A DNA stretch of 17,885 nt from Gammaproteobacteria bacterium UBA2168. Its GTDB lineage: Bacteria; Pseudomonadota; Gammaproteobacteria; Pseudomonadales; Azotimanducaceae. A model generated the notes under the pieces. It saw only the letters and a list, made by a program, of their open reading frames with translations, did not search any database and was not told the origin of the DNA. Both the position numbers and the translations under genes were made by a program. Positions 14,307 through 17,885 of the stretch are shown here, one piece after another (positions within the stretch are counted from its first letter, which is position 1; each line of letters starts with the position of its first letter). The stretch lies in assembly GCA_002327525.1 (NCBI GenBank), contig DCWG01000009.1:18943-36827 (forward strand), given 5' to 3'.

Positions 14307-14334
14307 ATATAGCGAATCGCTGGAAGCGCTATAT
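14307..14334. promoter_or_regulatory. Inverted repeat between divergent BON and exbD genes
   Basis: ATATAGCG (14307-14314) and CGCTATAT (14327-14334) are perfect 8-base arms separated by 12 bases, with a nested AGCGAATCGCT palindrome overlapping the left arm. It sits between the divergent starts at 14245 and 14403, the right place for an operator controlling one or both genes. The binding protein is unknown. Confidence 0.4.
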
Positions 14335-14402
14335 CCAGGGTAGGCACCGGGTGGTGTTTCTGAGTAAGATAGGTGCCCTTCGGGATCAATTGGGGGATAC
14401 GC

Positions 14403-14813
14403 GTGCGCAGGCCATTCGGTAGCAGTCGCGACCACGAATCAGAGGAGCAGATAAACCTCACGCCGATGTTGGACGTGGTGTTCATCATGCTCATTTTCTT
14501 CATCGTCACCGCCACCTTCATCAAGGAGGTGGGGCTTGACATCAATCAGCCAGACGATGACAAGCCGAAGACCATCGATCCGGACAAGAAGAGTATTGTG
14601 GTGCGAATTAGCAATCGGGGCCGCATCGTCATCGCGCAGCGTGATGTCGACCTGCGTTCAGTTCGTGCCAACATCGAACGCCTGCATGCGGAGAATCCCG
14701 AAGCCCCCGTGATCATCCAGCCGCACCCGGATTCAAGGACGGAAACCATGATTCAGGTCATGGACTCGGCGAGGCTCGCCGGGGTTTACAACGTCTCGCT
14801 CGCTTCGAACTGA
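14403..14813 (+). CDS. ExbD/TolR-family biopolymer transport protein
   Basis: A 136-residue inner-membrane protein with one transmembrane helix near the N-terminus (about 23-42) and a periplasmic domain. The family signature INLTPMLDVVFIMLIFFIVTATF includes the aspartate needed for proton-driven energisation. The periplasmic part ends with the usual IIQPHPDSRTETMIQVMDSARLAGVYNVSLA. The start GTG at 14403 has GGGGGA 5 bases upstream and gives the normal short basic N-terminus; a GTG at 14373 is less likely. ExbD works with ExbB (or TolQ) and a TonB-type protein, but neither is adjacent: the neighbours are a BON lipoprotein and threonine aldolase. The ExbB partner must be elsewhere. Confidence 0.9.
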   Translation: MRRPFGSSRDHESEEQINLTPMLDVVFIMLIFFIVTATFIKEVGLDINQPDDDKPKTIDPDKKSIVVRISNRGRIVIAQRDVDLRSVRANIERLHAENPEAPVIIQPHPDSRTETMIQVMDSARLAGVYNVSLASN

Positions 14814-14887
14814 CGACCCCCGCCAACCGGCACGTCCTGTGGGCCTTTCTCGCGGAACGCTGGCTGAGTCGAGCCAGGCGTCGGGTC

Positions 14888-15907
14888 GTGTCTGAGCGCA
14901 CAACACCCTTCGCCATCGATCTGCGTTCTGATACGCTAACCCGTCCCTGCGTGGGCATGCGCCGCGCGATGAGCGATGCCGAGGTGGGTGACGACGTTTT
15001 CGGGGACGACCCCACCGTTCATGCCCTCGAGGCGAGAATTACAGATCTTCTCGGTACGCAAAGTGCGGTATTTCTGCCGAGCGGTACCCAGTCTAATCTC
15101 GTCGCACTGCTGGCGCACTGTCAGCGCGGAGATGAGTACATCGTCGGACATCAGGCGCATACCTATCGTTTCGAAGGCGGCGGTGCGGCAGTGCTTGGCA
15201 GCATCCAGCCCCAGCCGTTGATTGCCGACACTGATGGCTCACTGAAGCTGGATGAAATCGAGGCCGCGATAAAGCCGGATGATCCTCACTTCGCGCGCAC
15301 ACGACTGATTTGCCTCGAAAACACACACGATGGTCACGCAATTGACGTGCCCTATTTCCGTAGCGTGAGAGCGCTGGCCGATCGCCGCCACCTCAGCGTT
15401 CATCTGGACGGAGCGCGTTTGTTCAATGCAAGCATCGAGCTCGGTGTCGAGGTGCGCGATATCGCGCAGCACTGCGATTCCGTGAGCGTGTGTCTGTCCA
15501 AAGGCCTTGGCGCACCCGTCGGATCGGTACTCGGCGGAACGGCTGAATTCATTCGCGAGGCCCGTAAATGGCGCAAGATGGTCGGAGGCGGCATGCGTCA
15601 GGCGGGTGTAATCGCCGCCGCGGGCCTGTATGCGCTCGAGCACAACATCAGACGTCTCGCCGATGATCATGATCGCGCCGCGCGTCTTGCCAGCGTGTTG
15701 CGCGAGCGCTGGCCCGGGCAAGTCGAGCAGCAGACCAATATGATCTTTCTCAAGGCACCCGAAGCGCAGCTCGCACCCTTCCTTCGACACATGCGCGCAC
15801 AGGGCGTGCTGGCGGAGCGTGCGCGCTGGGTGGTGCACCTCGATGTCTCCGATGCCGGCGAACAGCACATAGCCCGTGCCATTCGCAGCTGGAATCACAC
15901 TCGCTAG
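14888..15907 (+). CDS. ltaE: Low-specificity L-threonine aldolase
   Basis: A 339-residue PLP enzyme of fold type I that cleaves L-threonine and L-allo-threonine to glycine and acetaldehyde. It starts in the typical way, FAIDLRSDTLTRP, followed by DAEVGDDVFGDDPTVHALE, the PLP-phosphate region LPSGTQSNLVALLAHC, and QAHTYRFEGGGAAVLGSIQPQPL, very close to E. coli LtaE. HLDGARLFNA contains the PLP-ring aspartate, and SVCLSKGLGAPVGSVLGG the Schiff-base lysine. RKWRKMVGGGMRQAGVIAAAGLYAL is also conserved. The start is GTG at 14888 with a weak ribosome site, 74 bases after exbD, perhaps the same transcript. The stop shares a CTAG with the convergent nucleoside transporter. Confidence 0.94.
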   Translation: MSERTTPFAIDLRSDTLTRPCVGMRRAMSDAEVGDDVFGDDPTVHALEARITDLLGTQSAVFLPSGTQSNLVALLAHCQRGDEYIVGHQAHTYRFEGGGAAVLGSIQPQPLIADTDGSLKLDEIEAAIKPDDPHFARTRLICLENTHDGHAIDVPYFRSVRALADRRHLSVHLDGARLFNASIELGVEVRDIAQHCDSVSVCLSKGLGAPVGSVLGGTAEFIREARKWRKMVGGGMRQAGVIAAAGLYALEHNIRRLADDHDRAARLASVLRERWPGQVEQQTNMIFLKAPEAQLAPFLRHMRAQGVLAERARWVVHLDVSDAGEQHIARAIRSWNHTR

Positions 15908-17142
15908 AAGTTTGCGAGAAGCCCGACGATTGCCCCGGTGATGCAGGTGACTAGGGTGCCCGAGATCAGCGTTCTGGGCCCCAAATGCAGAAATTCCTCG
16001 CGACGTTCCGGAATCAGGGTGGAGAGCCCGGCCAACATGATGCCGAGGCTGCCAAAGTTCGCAAAACCGCACAGCGCGTACGTCACGATCAGACGGCTGT
16101 CGCTCCCGAGTGCCACAGGATCGAGATTGGCGAGCTGCAGATAGGCGACCAGTTCATTCAGCACCAGCTTGCTGCCGAGTAGCGATCCGACCGTCTGCGC
16201 CTCCTGCCACGGTACGCCGATCAGCCATGCCACTGGCGCAAACACCCAGCCCATCATGCGCTCGAGCGTGAGCGGTGCATCTGCTACGTCGATCCCCGAT
16301 ATCACGTGATTGACCAGCGCTACCAGGCTCACCAGTACCAGCACCATAGCACCGACGTTCACGGCCAGACGCAAGCCGTCCATCGTGCCCCGGGTGACGG
16401 CATCCATGTTGCTCGTGTAGCCGAGCGGATCACCCAGATCTCCTTCGAGGTCGTCACTGGTGCCGGGCACCATGGTGCGGGAGATGAACACTGCCCCCAC
16501 TACATTGATCACGGATGCAATGAGTATGTGACCGAGGGCACCATCGATCACGTCCGTCAACACACTCGCATACAAAACCATGATGGATCCGGCGACCGTG
16601 GACATTCCGCATGTCATGACGGTGAACAGCTCCGAACGACTCATGCGTGCGAGGTAGGCGCGTACCACGAGCGGGGTTTCCACCATACCGAGGAAAACGC
16701 TGGAGGCGGCAGCGATGCCTACCGCGCCGCCGATTCCTAGCGTGCGCCGCAGCGCGGTACCCAGCCATCGCACGAACCAGGGCAGGATCTTCCAGTACCA
16801 GAACAGTGCGACCAGCACGCTGAAGACCAGAATCTGTGGCAGTACGCGGAAAGCAAACAGGTACATCGCATCTTCTACCGTGACCGCGAAAGGTATCTCG
16901 CCACCGGACAGGTAACCAAATATGAATGAAGCGCCTGCCCGGGTGGCAGCCTCGATGGCGTGAACGACGCTATTCAGCAACAGCAGCCTCTCACTGATGA
17001 GCGGCACCTTCAGCAGCAGTCCGGCCAGCACGAATTGCACCAGCACGCCGGTTGCGATCAACCGCCACCGTATGGCCGCGCGGTTTTCGCTGAATACCCA
17101 TGCCACGAGAATTAGCACCAGGATTCCCGCTATTCCCTGCAT
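15904..17142 (-). CDS. Concentrative nucleoside transporter (CNT/NupC family)
   Basis: A 412-residue inner-membrane protein with about ten hydrophobic segments, importing nucleosides with H+ or Na+. CNT signatures are present: the N-terminal pair of helices, FGYLSGG, a VFLGMVETPLVVRAYL motif carrying the substrate-binding glutamate, FTVMTCGMSTVAGSIMVLYAS, GSKLVLNELVAYLQLA, and ALCGFANFGSLGIMLAGLSTLIPERREE. ATG at 17142 lies 18 bases after the phosphopantetheinyl transferase stop, so it is probably cotranscribed with it. It ends in a stop codon shared with the convergent ltaE (CTAG at 15904-15907). Whether H+ or Na+ is used cannot be told by eye. Confidence 0.93.
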   Translation of the reverse strand: MQGIAGILVLILVAWVFSENRAAIRWRLIATGVLVQFVLAGLLLKVPLISERLLLLNSVVHAIEAATRAGASFIFGYLSGGEIPFAVTVEDAMYLFAFRVLPQILVFSVLVALFWYWKILPWFVRWLGTALRRTLGIGGAVGIAAASSVFLGMVETPLVVRAYLARMSRSELFTVMTCGMSTVAGSIMVLYASVLTDVIDGALGHILIASVINVVGAVFISRTMVPGTSDDLEGDLGDPLGYTSNMDAVTRGTMDGLRLAVNVGAMVLVLVSLVALVNHVISGIDVADAPLTLERMMGWVFAPVAWLIGVPWQEAQTVGSLLGSKLVLNELVAYLQLANLDPVALGSDSRLIVTYALCGFANFGSLGIMLAGLSTLIPERREEFLHLGPRTLISGTLVTCITGAIVGLLANF

Positions 17143-17160
17143 ATTACCGTCCGCCTCGCT

Positions 17161-17883
17161 TCAGTCGTTGAGAATCCAGAATACAGTGATCACGTGCTCC
17201 CCGACGAAGCCGAACACGCCCACTCCGTATTCGAGAACGGCGTTGTCGGGTTGCGAACCAAGGTAGCGAATCGTGAATTGCCCGAGTTCCCAATCCACGT
17301 CGATTTCAGCTTCCTGGAAAGTGATATAGCGACCCTTAAGGGGATTCACCGCCTTGTAACCGGCTTCCTTTGCACTGAACAGAACCGCAGCCTGTGAAGG
17401 ATTGTGCAGCAAGTCGAGTTCGTTTTGCGTCAGTACACGCCTTGCAACGCGCTCGCTGACCCGCGTGCTCTGCTCGAGATCGATGCCCACCCCGGCGTAC
17501 CGGCTCGTGTTACTCACCACTGTGGCTGCCAGTGATCTCGCATGCGATATCGAACCCGTGACACCTGCCGGCCACCGTGGTGCGCCGGATTCTGTACTGA
17601 GCAGCGGCTCATGGCGCAAACCGAGCGCATCGAGCGCCTGATGAGCGAGATGCCGGCCGGTGGTGAACTGGGCACGCCGCCTGGCCGAAACCCCAGTGAC
17701 CAGATCGGCCTCGGATTCGTCCAATTGTAAGCCTCGTTGGATATCGCCTACCGCGCCAATCATCCCCACGCCCAGACGCGGCAGGCTAGCGCCGAGAGTT
17801 GATTTGTCGCTCAGCCAGGACACGCTAGTCGCCTCTACGGGGAATGAGGCGCGCGCGCAGATATCCCGCCAGCGTGTTGTCAC
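17161..17883 (-). CDS. 4'-phosphopantetheinyl transferase, EntD/Sfp type
   Basis: This enzyme attaches the phosphopantetheine arm of CoA to a carrier-protein serine. The EntD-like features are RRRAQFTTGRHLAHQALDALGL, GAPRWPAGVTGSISHARSLAA, the magnesium-binding GVGIDLE, and FSAKEAGYKAVNPLKGRYITF with the catalytic glutamate and lysines. The frame gives 240 residues from a GTG at 17883, two bases from the window end, so a start farther upstream cannot be excluded. A start at ATG 17763 would fit the domain more tightly. It serves polyketide, peptide or siderophore synthases, or ACP itself; no such partner is in the window. It is followed after 18 bases by the nucleoside transporter. Confidence 0.9.
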   Translation of the reverse strand: MTTRWRDICARASFPVEATSVSWLSDKSTLGASLPRLGVGMIGAVGDIQRGLQLDESEADLVTGVSARRRAQFTTGRHLAHQALDALGLRHEPLLSTESGAPRWPAGVTGSISHARSLAATVVSNTSRYAGVGIDLEQSTRVSERVARRVLTQNELDLLHNPSQAAVLFSAKEAGYKAVNPLKGRYITFQEAEIDVDWELGQFTIRYLGSQPDNAVLEYGVGVFGFVGEHVITVFWILND

Positions 17884-17885
17884 GG

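Noticed and set aside
15239..16072. Long minus-strand open frame (277 codons) opposite ltaE
   Set aside because: Overlaps two firmly identified genes (ltaE and the nucleoside transporter) and has no recognisable motif.
1..17885. CRISPR array, insertion sequence or transposase
   Set aside because: No regularly spaced repeats, no transposase-like frame and no paired terminal repeats were seen.

Overview
The window is moderately high-GC, densely packed bacterial DNA. Aerobic haem synthesis (HemF), an ExbD/TolR-type membrane protein, a LtaE-type threonine aldolase, a BON-domain lipoprotein and a concentrative nucleoside transporter all point to an aerobic proteobacterium, probably a gammaproteobacterium. 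That placement is inferred from gene content only; there is no rRNA marker in the window. I see no rRNA, tRNA, CRISPR array or insertion sequence.

The left two thirds (about 1-10260) is an accessory glycan or glycoconjugate locus. On the minus strand, reading right to left, the genes are: a DUF4910-type aminopeptidase-like protein, a short-chain dehydrogenase and a sulfotransferase, joined by ATGA stop/start overlaps; then a 700-base stretch with gene debris; then rfbF (CDP-glucose formation), a zinc-binding C-methyltransferase, and the first codons of a probable second sulfotransferase that leaves the window at base 1. Divergent from the peptidase, across about 75 bases, are plus-strand genes for a secreted FG-GAP/ASPIC-UnbV (CRTAC1-like) beta-propeller protein, two GT4-type glycosyltransferases and another sulfotransferase. 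The likely theme is a glycan carrying a CDP-derived, C-methylated deoxysugar and sulfate esters, with an exported binding protein.

From about 10280 the content changes. A minus-strand pair encodes an acyl-CoA dehydrogenase and a divergent IspD-like cytidylyltransferase, with an apparent CTG start overlapping the dehydrogenase stop. Next comes a decayed plus-strand sulfotransferase pseudogene (about 12340-12758), and then ordinary chromosomal genes: hemF, a BON lipoprotein, exbD, ltaE, a nucleoside transporter and a 4'-phosphopantetheinyl transferase that runs to the right edge.

The most notable points are these. There are four sulfotransferase loci in 13 kb, of which only one is complete and intact in the window. 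One has an A7 homopolymer frameshift exactly in its PAPS-binding loop, and also appears to lack an internal segment. The IspD-like protein has changed substrate-site residues and a non-standard start. The divergent peptidase/propeller arrangement looks like a module of unknown purpose. Inverted repeats lie in several promoter regions.
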